The position numbers and the translations under genes were made by a program. Below, piece by piece: positions 1-10,400 of a DNA stretch of 64,000 bases. Positions within the stretch are counted from its first letter, which is position 1; each line of letters opens with the position of its first letter. The notes beneath the pieces were generated by a model. It did not search any database, had not been told where the DNA came from, and saw only the letters and a program-made list of their open reading frames with translations. The stretch spans positions 226,867,401 to 226,931,400 of the forward strand of contig NC_056524.1 of the NCBI RefSeq assembly GCF_019175285.1. Direction: 5' to 3'. The stretch comes from Sceloporus undulatus (Eukaryota > Chordata > Lepidosauria > Squamata > Phrynosomatidae).

Positions 1-963
1 AGAATGTGCAACTAAAGTGAAATATCTGAGGCTCTGCTAACTAATTGCCACTTAAATGTACTAAAACCTTCATCATTCTCAGCTAGGCCAATCTAACGAT
101 TTGACAGATTTTGAGCTGGTCCATGTTGAAAGCTTAGAACTATCTTGTGGTGAGGTTATAAACTATCCCCTAGAGTCTAGGGCCTGGACTATCTCAGATG
201 AATGTCATATAAGCAATTCCCTTTTAATTGTCCCTTCTGCCACTGGCAAAGGAACAGATCACCTTCAGGTGCTGCCTGTATATTTTGTCATTCCAGCTTC
301 ATTTGTACTAACTGTCTGTGGGTGCTCTCCTCATTTGAAAGAGCTGTGTGGTTAGTGGCCTCCGTGTCATGATTTTCAACTAACCAACTAATTGGAATGG
401 TGGGTTTTGTGGCATATGTCCTTCAAGAGCCCAGGGCTAAAAGGATATTAAAGCACTTCATTAACCCATATTGAACAGATGGTAACTGCTCCTTGATCAT
501 ACAGATCTCTGCTGAATTTAAGTTAGCGATTTAGCTGTGGCAGAATAGAATAATTAGACTGTACATATTTTTCTTGGCGTAAGACCCACTGCATTCAATG
601 GGACTTGTTGAGTAAACAGAATTGTAGTGCTAGTTCTCATCATTGATAGTCTGATTTTGTTCCTGCTGTTTGTCCTTAATGACATCTAACAATCAATATT
701 TGGACTTTATACATGGGTGACCCAATATAGCATGAACAAGGAGTTACATTAACAAGGGTTTTCTCATGTGCCAAAGGGCATAATGGCAGGCAATGAAACA
801 GCAAGGAATTAAAGAAAGCAAATGGCATAATAAAGAAACCTGTGTTACTGGTACAAGATAAGATTTACTGGTGATCAATGATGCATCACATTGTATTCAG
901 CAGAGAAGCATTCCAGTCCTTTTGCTGATGTTAACTGGGCTTCTAAACAAATACTACTACCAT
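1..963. other. AT-rich intergenic DNA, nothing recognised
   Basis: No coding pattern, RNA gene or clear repeat was recognised. Short open frames here are not family-like. Confidence 0.4.
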
Positions 964-1180
964 GGCTGCATCCGCACTGCAAAAATAACCCATCTTGACA
1001 CAGTTTTAACTGCCATGGTTCATTGCTATGGAATTCTGGGAACTGTAGTTTTGTGAAACATTTAGCCTCTGTTAGATGGATCTCTTTGCCACAACAAACT
1101 ACAGATCCCAAAATTGCGTAGCTTTGAGCCATGGCAGTTAAAGTGTCAAACTGGATTATTCCTGCAGTGTGAATGCAGCC
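964..1180. mobile_element. Palindromic MITE, family A
   Basis: This is an approximately 217-bp imperfect palindrome. The left arm reads GGCTGCATCCGCACTGC, then TTTAACTGCCATGG and TGGAATTCTGGGAACTG. The right arm is the reverse: GAGCCATGGCAGTTAAAG, then TGCAGTGTGAATGCAGCC. The same arms recur at 4961, 8595, 20127 and 61200, so this is a multicopy, non-coding, probably hAT-type non-autonomous DNA transposon. The family name is not known to me; no target duplication was established. Confidence 0.75.
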
Positions 1181-1427
1181 CCAGCATATCCCTGGTTGAC
1201 AACCCAGTTTCGCATTGCTGGAAAAACAGCACAGAAGCAAACAAAGAAAATCAAAGTGAACAAATGTCACCCATCTTGCACTTCAGTAGCTATGAGAACT
1301 GTGCAAACACATTGGTAACAGAGGAAAATGTACTCTGGCAGTCCATTCCCAGCCTTCATATCTTTTCCCAGCCTAAAACTGCCAAGCTAAAGCAACTAGG
1401 TCACTAATACTATTTAACTCTTAGTAC

Positions 1428-1630
1428 CTTGAAGCTGCCTGTTGCTGACTCATGATGACCACATGCATTTTATAGGGTTTTCTTAGGCAAGGGATACTCA
1501 GAGTGGTTTTGCCAGTTCCTTCCTCTGAAATATAGCCTATAGCACCTGGTATTCATTGGTTGTCTCCCATCCAAGTACTAACCATAGCTGACCTTGATCA
1601 GCTTCCAAGATCAGACGGGATCTGGTCCCT
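1428..1630 (-). mobile_element. 5S rRNA-derived SINE, 5'-truncated
   Basis: Read on the minus strand, the segment opens with the 3' half of 5S rRNA: GTCTGATCTTGGAAGCTGAT, then GGTTAGTACTTGGATGGGAG and AATACCAGGTGCTATAGGC. A body and tail follow, with AAGAAAACCCTATAAAATGC and GTCATCATGAGTCAGCAACA. The tail resembles that of the tRNA-derived SINEs in this window and the Bov-B 3' end. The first part of the 5S-like head is missing. This is a SINE of the 5S class, not a functional 5S gene. Confidence 0.8.
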
Positions 1631-2337
1631 TTAGAATATTTATGCCCTTAATGTTCAGTGGAGTTATCGTATTTTGAAAAGCAAAAGAGGGTGCATTTAC
1701 CAATTTCAAACCACTAATCACTATGATGACTCACTTTAAATACCCCTAGTATATAAGCTGTGGTCATTGTTACTAGAAATATTTGTAACTTTCATTGTGT
1801 TTAAATAACAATTTTAATTTATGATTTAGAAATATTTAATAATACCAGCAATTAATGGTTAACCTCAGCTACATCCCCAACCTGGGAATTAGAGAGGCCC
1901 GTCCCTTGCACCTGCTCATTCACTATTCCAGCAGTGCAGGGAGTTTATCAGACGCACGTTTTTGGCGATTTTTCCTGCCTATCATGCAATGTTAGCATCA
2001 CCAATGTTTTGCAATAACGTGAAAGCGCGATTTTCTTCCAGACGCCATTCATTTCTATGGGAGCCCATTGCGCAACGCTCCCATAGTTTAAGCGTCATTC
2101 CTCCCCTTTTTGGGCATTGTAGGCAAAAGTGGAAGCCAGGCCATGGTCTCCCGTTATCTTGCGAAATGTGTTGCGAAATGGTTTGGTGTGGTAGGCAGCA
2201 GCGCAACGCAATGCTAAAGTTACTGATTGCAAAGTTCCCATGATGCTGGGCTGCTTTTTGACCCCATTCCCTTCTGGTGGCCTTCCTTTTCCAGGACAAC
2301 CCCCGGGGAGGGTGGGGTGGCTCTGTCTTGCATGAAC

Positions 2338-2863
2338 AGAGGCTTCCAATGTAAGGAACCCCCAGGGGTCATCCATTCCAGCCCCATTCCTCTGTCCAGC
2401 ATGGACACCTAGGAGGCTGCCCCATTCCTCTGTCCTGCATGGACACCTAGTAGGCTGCAAATGAAAGGTTCCCCTAGTGGTCATCCATCCCTGCCCCATT
2501 CCTCTGTCCTGCATGCACACCTAGTAGGCTGTAAATGAAAGGGGTCCCTTAAGGGTCATCCATCCCTGCCCCATTACTCTGTCCTGCATGCACACCTGGG
2601 GGGCTGCAAATGAAAGGGTCCCCTAGGGGTCATCCATCCCACCCCCATTCCTCTGTCCTGCATGGATGCCTAGGAGGCTGTAAGTGACAGGGACCCCAGG
2701 GGTCTTCCATCCCAGCCCCATTCCTCTGTCCTGCATGGACACCTAGGAGGCTGTAAGTGACTGGGGCCCCTAGGGGTCTTCCATCCCAGCCCCATTCCTC
2801 TGTCCTGTATGGACACCTAGGAGTCTGCAAAGGAAAGGGGCCCCTAGGGGTCATCCATTCCAT
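2338..2863. repeat. Minisatellite, about 7 units of 72 bp
   Basis: The repeated unit contains CCCCATTCCTCTGTCCTGCA, TGGACACCTAGGAGGCTG, a variable AAATGAAAGG stretch and GGTCATCCATCC. Starts of the CATTCCTCTGTCC word recur about every 72-76 bp from about 2384 to 2800, with one shortened unit near 2400. Units differ by several substitutions. Open frames across it are artefacts of the array. Confidence 0.9.
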
Positions 2864-2865
2864 TT

Positions 2866-2996
2866 TATTAAATAATAAAAATAATGAAAAAAATAAATAA
2901 AAATAAAGACAGAGGTGTATATATTTAATAATAAAAATAATGGAAAAACATAAAAATCAAGACAGGGGTGTATATATTTAATTATAAAAATAATGC
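2866..2996. repeat. AT-rich tandem repeat, about 62-bp unit
   Basis: Two to three units contain TTTAATAATAAAAATAATG, an A-rich stretch, AAAGACAGAGGTGTATATAT and so on. The same unit reappears at 3451-3535, on the other side of the AAT and CA tracts. Confidence 0.75.
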
Positions 2997-3043
2997 ATCC
3001 TGTATCCCCCACTCCTTGCCACCCCACAATGCCTATTGCACTT

Positions 3044-3044
<1 letters not shown>

Positions 3045-3099
<55 letters not shown>
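3045..3099. repeat. (AAT)n microsatellite
   Basis: Uninterrupted AAT/TAA repeats run straight into a 10-base N run at 3100-3109, so the true length is unknown. Confidence 0.95.
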
Positions 3100-3109
3100 N
3101 NNNNNNNNN
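3100..3109. other. Assembly gap (10 N)
   Basis: Ten N characters follow directly on an AAT tract; this is a placeholder, not sequence. Confidence 0.98.
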
Positions 3110-3374
3110 TTCATCACTGTAAATGCCAGAAAAGGATGCGATTGTCATGCATTATTTTATGACTTTTAAAAGCAACTCAGAGCTGTCCCTGAATTCCTTG
3201 CAAAAGCATGTATCGTTTTGCCAATTGCCTAATTGACAAAAGCAACAAATGTAACATTCGATTGTAACATTCGCATTTTAGCATGGATTCTCCAAGGAAA
3301 AAAGTGCCCTTTTATTGTTCCCTTTCACTTTTATTAGCTGACTTCCAGCAAAGGGATACTGTTGCAAAGGGCAA

Positions 3375-3375
<1 letters not shown>

Positions 3376-3408
<33 letters not shown>
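3376..3408. repeat. (CA)n microsatellite
   Basis: About 16 CA dinucleotides inside the 1938-3990 element. Confidence 0.95.
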
Positions 3409-3410
<2 letters not shown>

Positions 3411-3450
3411 TCCTCAGCAAAAAACACAAGAAAACATGTGCTCATTTTGT

Positions 3451-3535
3451 ATATATTTAATAATAAAAATAATGAAAAAATAAATAAAAATAAAGACAGG
3501 GTTGTATATATTTAATAATAAAAATAATGGGGAAA
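3451..3535. repeat. AT-rich tandem repeat, second block
   Basis: About 1.5 units of the repeat seen at 2866-2996, with the same TTTAATAATAAAAATAATG and AAAGACAGG words. Confidence 0.7.
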
Positions 3536-4387
3536 AATACTGCATTTGCACTCCATAAGCCACCCTGATTTGCCCTTTTGCCTTCTGTCACCTGTTGCAT
3601 CCAGATTCCCCTTTTTCCTTCGGCTCTTTCCTTCTCCCCCTCCCCTCCACTAAATAGGACCCTAGAGATGGGAGGGGGACCCCCTCACTCCCCTGGAAGC
3701 ACAAAGGTCATGATGCCACCAAAGCCTCCAAAGGGCATGCACAAATATGTTGATGCGAAATGCGAAAGACAAAATGAAGGTGCTGGTGTAGTAGACAGTT
3801 CTGCTATGCATGGTTTCGCATCACGCAAATCGCAACTTTTGCACAATTGTAGTGCTAACATAACGTTACGGGGGAATGACAGAAAAGCAAGCAATGTGGT
3901 AAGACATCGCACGAAACAGTCATTTCGTAACGTTCTTTACACTTCCTTAGCGCAATTGCAGGGTCCAAAACTTGAGTCTGATAAACTCCCAGGTTTCCAC
4001 AACAATCTTGCCAGGTAGAACAGCAACAGGGAAAACTGGTTTTGACAGCAAAAGGGACAAGAGAGAGAGAGGGTTTTGAGAAAGGAGAGGACATAAACTT
4101 CTGGATTCTCCAGAGGAGAGAGGAAAAACCCCACAACAACTCCATGCTACACAGTAGATCCTTCCCCACTAGAGTCGCTGTCACTGCCTTTTCCCTCTTC
4201 CAACTGTTTCCATGAATCTCATTGGTGTAGTGATGATGATAAATTCGCATGCTATAAACTTGGCCATCCTGAGTGATGTTCTCTGTGGCAATTTGGTTTG
4301 TCCCATAGATTCCAAAAATTAGGTCTACAAAAGGCTGCTTATTTCTGAGTTTCAGTGATGGTGGGGAGATCTTGTAAGAAAATATAG

Positions 4388-4623
4388 GGCCTGAACAGAC
4401 AGGCTAAAGTAAAGCTGCTTCAGGTCACTTTGGAGGTATGCTGTTTAAATAACACACACATCTTGAGAGGCCAGAAGCTGCACCAAAACTGCGCTCCAGT
4501 CATTAGGAGTGGTGAAACATGGCTTTGGCACAGTTTCTGGCCTCTTAGGATGCATGCATCATTTAAACAGCATACCTCCAAAGTGACCTGAAGCAGTTTT
4601 ATTTTGGCCTGTCTGTTCAGGCC
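4388..4623. mobile_element. Palindromic MITE, family B
   Basis: Terminal inverted repeats GGCCTGAACAGACAGGC and GCCTGTCTGTTCAGGCC enclose long arms containing AAGCTGCTTCAGGTCACTTT and GGAGGTATGCTGTTTAAAT, mirrored on the right. A second copy lies at 29880-30112. ATAG flanks both ends here, but the second copy does not show a matching duplication, so the target-site length is not established. No coding capacity. Confidence 0.8.
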
Positions 4624-4960
4624 ATAGATATTTTAAAAAGGCCCTCAGATAGAAATTTCAGCTCAAAGAGAGTATGTCTGGAAAAAGAGGGACATATGGT
4701 AACTCTATGTTAGGCCATACTTCCAACAAGGACTCCAAAACCCATTTGTATCGTGGCAGGGGCCTAGCTTACTACAAATACAAACAAGATTGTTGTACAG
4801 TCAGCCTGGACTTGTCCATTGTCTCTTTTAGAGAAATCTACACAATAATAATTAGATGTACTCAGAGTGGCCAGACATCCTCCTTTTCCAGGACATGTCC
4901 TACATTTCAACCTTCTGTCCAGAAGGAATTTCAATATGCCCTCCATTTTGAGCACTACAA

Positions 4961-5182
4961 AGGCTGCATCCACACTGCAGAGATAAGCCGGCTTGACACC
5001 ACTTTAACTGCCTTGGCTCAATGCTGTGGAATTCTGGGAAAGCTAGTTTTTTACGGTACCAGAGTTCTCTGACGGAAAAGGTTAAATGACTCCCAAAACT
5101 ACAATTCCCAGAACTCCGTAGCACTGAGCCATGGCAGTTAAAGTGGTGTCAAACCAGATTATTTCTGCAGTGCCGATTCAAC
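4961..5182. mobile_element. Palindromic MITE, family A
   Basis: The arms match the copy at 964-1180: AGGCTGCATCCACACTGCAG, then CACTTTAACTGCC on the left and CATGGCAGTTAAAGTGGTG, then TTATTTCTGCAGTGC on the right. The centre contains GGTACCAGAGTTCTCTGACG. Non-coding. Confidence 0.8.
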
Positions 5183-5573
5183 CCAAGAAACATTAGCTTA
5201 CTTTTATATTAGTGGTTTTAGCTTTTATTTTGTAAAGTCCTATATTTTTCTTGACTGTCCCAGATTTTGTGGTGCCTTTGCATTTATGACATCGCTCTGG
5301 CAAGTATACCCACTGCATTTAAGATTTCCTGTTTGGTCATTAATATGAAAGCAACTGATTTTTTAAAAGATTGCTTGGCATTATGGCTTCAGTGTAAAAT
5401 CATTCCCAAGGCAGACATACCTGAAGTCTAGAAAAGCATTGCAGAAAAAACTGTTTTCTTTTCGAACATACTAAATTAAACCCCACTGAACAAGGAGACG
5501 CCATTGTAGAAATATCGCAATGACTTGCTTGGGGATTGTAACTTACGCTTCCATCAAAATCACTGCCAAAGTC
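5183..5573. other. Intergenic, nothing recognised
   Basis: AT-rich sequence with no recognised gene or repeat. Confidence 0.35.
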
Positions 5574-5825
5574 ACTCAGCTGCTGCATCAATAGAACATT
5601 TGGTTATTAAAAATAAAGGAGCCGTTTATTTTATCTGTAATCAAAGCACTATATGCTTCAAGTTGCAGTAATTAGATTTTGACACTTGAATTGAGTTTTA
5701 GAAAGTATAACAATGAAAAATGCTTTAAAACTGCTCTGTAATGTTAAGAGACTTTGCATATTCTATTATTAACCAACTTAGTGTGATTTACTAGAAGCAA
5801 TGAAGCAACAAGCAAATTAGAAACA
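5574..5825 (+). repeat. Unnamed dispersed segment, homologous to 57245-57500
   Basis: This stretch aligns by eye, in the same orientation, with 57245-57500. Shared words include GCAGTAATTAGATTTTGACA, ATGAAAAATGC, TCTATTATTAACCA and GAAGCAACAAG. The alignment begins at CTCAGCTG(C/T)TGCAT. It has no terminal inverted repeats, poly(A) or coding frame. It could be an old interspersed repeat or a duplicated regulatory element containing TAATTA homeodomain-type cores. Confidence 0.6.
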
Positions 5826-6250
5826 GCTTGGAACAGCAGAGACTTTCAAAAGCTGGATGGCATCTGCAACCATGCTTTAGTGCAATTTTAGAGTAAGGAT
5901 TGTAGATCCATTACAAAAATCCAAAAAACCACAAGAGAAATCTCTCTCACACACTTCTTCTGTTTGGATATTATTCAATAAATGGATAGATAGATAATTT
6001 GCTCAGGAGCACTGTGTGTTTAAATCCTTAATTTAATTTAATTTTAAAAAAACTTAGTGGGCCTCTGCACATGCACAGAGGCCTTTAAATTACCTTTGAA
6101 TAACAACACTTTTGAAAAACAACCCAATTGCCACTACGAAGGTGGCAACTGGACATCTCTATTATACCTATTATAAATGGGGTATTGTTCAAAAGCAATC
6201 CAGAACAGAATTGTCAATGAAGCTTATTTTCCCTAAGGATCTGAAACAAA

Positions 6251-6389
6251 GTGCTGTAGCTCCATCCTGTGGAACCCTGAGATTTGTACTTTTACAATGT
6301 CTTTAACCTTCTCAGACAAAGGATGCTGGTGCCTTGCAAAACTACAAATCCCAGGATTCTATGGGATGGAGCCATGACAGTTAAAGCAG
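6251..6389. mobile_element. Palindromic MITE, family A variant, truncated
   Basis: The word pair GAACCCTGAGATTTGTACTT and ACTACAAATCCCAGGATTC, plus GGAGCCATGACAGTTAAAG, are the arms of an inverted repeat of the same general type as family A. The right end is lost in the TG/TATG repeat that begins at about 6390. Confidence 0.65.
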
Positions 6390-6905
6390 TGTGTATATAT
6401 GTGTGTGTATGTATCTATCTATATATGCACACACCATATATACACACACATGCGTGCGTATATGTAGGCAAGTGTGTGCATATGTATATATATGTGTGCA
6501 TACATATACACACATGTATGCATATTTGTATGTATGCATGTTTATGTTTATATATATATGCACATACATGTGATGTGTGTGTATCTGTGTGTGTGTGTAA
6601 ACACACACATATATATACACAAACACATAGGTATAGTTATATGTGTGTATGTATGTGTGTATATATATGTAAACACACATATATGCATATATATTTATGC
6701 ATGTATGTGTGTGCTTATACACACACACACATGTATATGTGCATATATATGTGTGTGCGTATGTATAAACACACACATATTATACACACACACACACACA
6801 CAGGAATGCAGGTATATGTGTCTGTGTACATATGTGTGTGTGTGTGCATGTGTATATATAAAGACACAGACACATATAGGTATGCATGTGTGTGTGTGTG
6901 TGTGT
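6390..6905. repeat. Long compound TG/CA, TATG/CATA simple repeat
   Basis: A 516-bp run of alternating purine-pyrimidine sequence mixes (TG)n, (CA)n, (TATA)n and TATG units, ending about 290 bp upstream of the MRI1 start codon. It creates several long artefactual open frames rich in Cys, Val, Tyr, His and Thr. Alternating runs of this kind can adopt Z-DNA or cruciform forms; any effect on MRI1 is speculation. Confidence 0.95.
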
Positions 6906-7039
6906 AGAAAGAGAGCGCTACCCATGCAAATGCATGCCTACCCATGCATAGTCCCAAAGGGGCCAAGGGCTCAGGCAAGGCTGCATCCTCCCACCCTCTC
7001 TCTGCAACCTCTATGCACAACATAGAATGACTATGTACT

Positions 7040-7410
7040 GGAAGAGCAGCAGCCTTGCCTGGAAGGAAGGAGGCAGATGGCTTCCCCGCCCACAGAGAAG
7101 CGCCTCCCTCCCAGCCAGGGCCAGCCTCGGGCTCCTCCCATCTCCTCCTCCTCCTCCTCTTCCTGGGCGTGTTGTTGGGGTTCCATCCAGGATGAGCCTG
7201 GAGGCGCTGCGCTACCGCCGGGGTTCCCTGGAGGTCCTCAACCAGCTCCTGCTGCCCCAGCGGAGCCTCTACGAGGAGATCGGCGGCGTCCGCCAGGGCT
7301 GGCAGGCCATCCGCAGCATGAAGGTGGTGCAGCAGCAGCAGGGCTCCCCATTGGAGGCAGCGCAGCATGGAGGGGGAGCAGCCAGGATTGCAAGACTCCT
7401 TGAGACACAT
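7040..7410 (+). promoter_or_regulatory. GC-rich, CpG-containing patch over MRI1 exon 1
   Basis: GC content rises sharply against the AT-rich surroundings, with many CG dinucleotides between about 7130 and 7330 and a CTC-rich tract just before the start codon. This is consistent with a housekeeping-type CpG-island promoter and 5' UTR for MRI1. No TATA box or defined start site can be assigned. The upstream edge is bounded by a long TG/TATG repeat ending at 6905, and the downstream edge by a MITE from about 7417. Confidence 0.5.
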
Positions 7411-10400
7411 TGGTCCACAGCACACTGAAGATGCAACCCAGCATGGCTCAGTGCTAGGGGATCCTGGGAAATTGTAGTTTATGGTGGCACCAGAGCTCTC
7501 TCACAGAGAAGGCACACAAAACTACACTTCCCAGAATAATAATAATAATAACAACAACAACAATTGTTATTATTATTATTAATATTATTGGAAGTGTAGT
7601 TTTATGCCCTTTCTCTGTCAGAGAGTTACTGGCATCACAATTATATACAGTATTATTATTATTATTATTATTATTATATTTATATCCCACCCTTCTCCCA
7701 TGGCTGGGACTCAGGGTGGCTTACATTAAAAAAAATACCATACAGTTAAAAAAAACATACAAAAATAGTACACTCAATCCCTCCATATTTGTGGATTTGA
7801 TATTTGCAGATTTGATCATTCATGGATTTGATTAATATGTTCTCTCTAGGAATATCTAGGTCCTCCAATGCAACTCTATGGTCAACTTTAACTAAAAGTT
7901 GCACCCAAAGACCTAGAGATTCCTAGAGAGAATACTCTATTAGGCCTTTGTAGCTCCTCCAGTGCAGTTCCATGGTCAGTGTCTATTCATGGGGATCTTC
8001 TGCCCCTAACCCTAGCGAATATCGAAGGACAAGTGTATAGTAAAATAGGATTAAATTGCTACAATTATTAAAACAAATTCAATACTAAAATCCATTTTAA
8101 AATAAAATAATAAAATGCTTAAAATGCATTAAAACAATATAACAGCACCCCATTACCTGTCTTAAAAACTTTCTGTTTTAAAAGCCTGTCTAAACAAGTA
8201 AGGTCTTAGCCTGCCAGCGGAAGGATAACAAAGAAGGGGCATTGAGCCAGGGCAGTTAAAGCAGTCTGAAACTGGATTATTTCTGCAGAGTGTTTGGGTC
8301 CTGGGTAATTCTTCTCTGTGTGTGTGTGTGTGTCATGAGAGCCAGCATGGTGTAGTGGTTTGAGTGTTGGACTAGGACTTTCAAGACCAGAGTTTGAATC
8401 CTGGTTCAGTTCAGCTATGCAAACCCCACGGGACGACTCTGGGCAAGCCAACACTTCTGTTAGCCTGAGAAGATGGCAGTGGAAACCCCCCTCTGAAGAA
8501 ACTTGCCAAGAAAACCACATAATAGAGTCGTCATATGTCAGAAATGACTTGAAGACACACAACAACAGCAAATTCTCCTGTAGGATTTAGGTCCCAAACA
8601 CACAGCAGAAAATAATCAGGTTTCAAACTGCTTTAACTAACCTGGCTCAGCGCTATGGAATCCTGGGAACTGTCATTCTGTGAGACATCTAGCCTTCACT
8701 GTCAGAGAGCTCTGGTGCCACAATAAACCACAATCCCCATGATTCCCTAGCACTGAGCCAGGGCAGTTAAAGAGCTCTCAAACTGGATTATTTCTGCACT
8801 GTGTTTGGGACCTCAGTCGTGGGTGACTCAGTGCTTTCATAGTTATCCATTTAGTGTCCAGTGGTCCCCAAACTGTGCCCTTTAAGAGATTTTGGACTTC
8901 AGCTCCCAGAAGCCTCAGCCTTGTTGGCCAACAGTCTTGGATTGTGGGAGCTGAAGTCCAAAATCCCCTTAAAGAGCACAGTTTGGGGACCACTGTGTTA
9001 GACTAACTGATGGAGAACTGTTTTCTCTGCATGTTCTTTGTTAAGAATAATTTTTGGAGGATGGTTGGGGGAGAGGTTGAATCTTTCATACACCTTTAAA
9101 GAGTGTCCTTTCTCTTAGGTCCGGGGTGCTCCCGCCATCGCCATTGTAGGCTGCCTTAGTCTGGCAGTGGAACTGGATAATAAAAGAACTACAGAAGAGA
9201 GCATAGGCAGCCTGGAAACATTTGTGTTAGATTCGTTGAACTACTTAGTGAGTGCCCGACCAACTGCTGTCAACATGGCCCAGGCAGCTCAGGAGTTGGG
9301 CCGCATTGTCCGCCAGGAGGCCAAGCGTGAAGGGTCTACTGGTGAGAGTTTCCGAGAAAGGTGAGGGCCAACAACTTCTCCTTCGGTTCCCTTTCAGTCT
9401 CCCCAAACAGGAACATGCCAGTCAGTGTTGCTTCTCATTATAGTGTCATCAGCTGGGCAGAAGCCATGTTGGAGAAAGACCTCAAAGACAACAGAAGCAT
9501 AGGGGACCATGGTGCACGCCACCTCCTTCAGCAAGTTGGGAAGGACAAAGTGATAGTCCTCACCCATTGCAATACGGGCTCACTGGCCACAGCTGGCTAT
9601 GGAACTGCACTTGGTAAGAGACATCTTTTTGCATCTGGGAAGCATCACCACCAAGTAGAAAAGTATTTTCAACCACACATGACTTATGGCTCCTTTTCTA
9701 TCTTGCTGAAGTCCCCCTCCCCTTACTCCTTACTCTTCTTCCCTTTAAGAGAAAGGAAAACTAGAAGTCCTAGTTGGTTTGAAAACATGGGTTTACCATG
9801 CTTTCTGAGAGATGAGGAACATGTGGCTCATAAGATGTTGGACTACAACAGTCATCTTCCCTCATCATTGAGTATGGTGACTTAGGCTGACCAAAGCTGC
9901 AGTCAGAAACATATAAAGAGCTACATTCGTACCTGCTGAACCTCATAGGGTGACCTCCTCCTTCCATTAACCCAAGGTCATGTATTGTCAATACTTACAA
10001 TATTGTTTTGCAGGTGTTATTCGCTCCCTGCATGCCATGGGTCGTCTGGAGCATGTCTACTGCACAGAGACACGGCCATATAATCAGGGAGCCCGACTCA
10101 CAGCTTATGAGCTTGTATATGAACAGATACCTGCCACACTCATTGCTGACAGCATGGTATCTATGGCTATGAAGGAGAAGAAGATATCAGGTGAATATCT
10201 TGCATATTCCTTTTTCAGCTTGTTCCTTCTGTTAACTTGTTTCTATACTGATCTAACACATGTCTCTTGTACAAGCAATTTAATCTTGTCACTTGTTTAT
10301 CAATCACTAGAAGCTCACTGGATGGGCTCAAGCCTGTTATTCTCTCTCTCAGTGTAACCTGTCTCACAATTGTATTGTGAAGATAAAGGTATGGTTGGGG

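Larger units (their letters stand above)
1938..3990. mobile_element. 2.05-kb TIR-bounded non-autonomous element carrying tandem arrays
   Basis: Its ends form an inverted repeat: GGGAGTTTATCAGAC at 1938-1952 and GTCTGATAAACTCCC at 3976-3990. Both flanking interiors are unusually rich in CG and GCGA/TCGC-type words (1955-2220 and 3750-3960) against an AT-rich background. Between them lie a 72-bp minisatellite, two blocks of an AT-rich repeat of about 62 bp, an AAT tract with an assembly gap, and a CA tract. No transposase frame is visible. No target duplication could be matched, so the pairing of the two ends as one element is inferred. GTTTATCASAC-type ends also occur on the MITE at 48084-48301. 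Confidence 0.55.

Noticed and set aside
2095-2863. Open frames through the minisatellite; resemblance to a CRISPR-like array
   Set aside because: Units of 72 bp are adjacent without unique spacers, and this is a eukaryotic genome; it is a plain minisatellite.
6284-6907. 207-codon open frame and several companions on both strands
   Set aside because: Entirely within the TG/TATG simple repeat; repetitive Cys/Val/Tyr/His composition with no domain.
7027-7191. In-frame N-terminal extension of MRI1 exon 1
   Set aside because: Sequence is Pro/Ser-rich low complexity and not MRI1-like; the ATG at 7192 matches the family start.
8851-9003. 8-bp target duplication around the MITE at 8859-8995
   Set aside because: The flanks TTAGTGTC and TGTTAGAC share TTAG only out of register.
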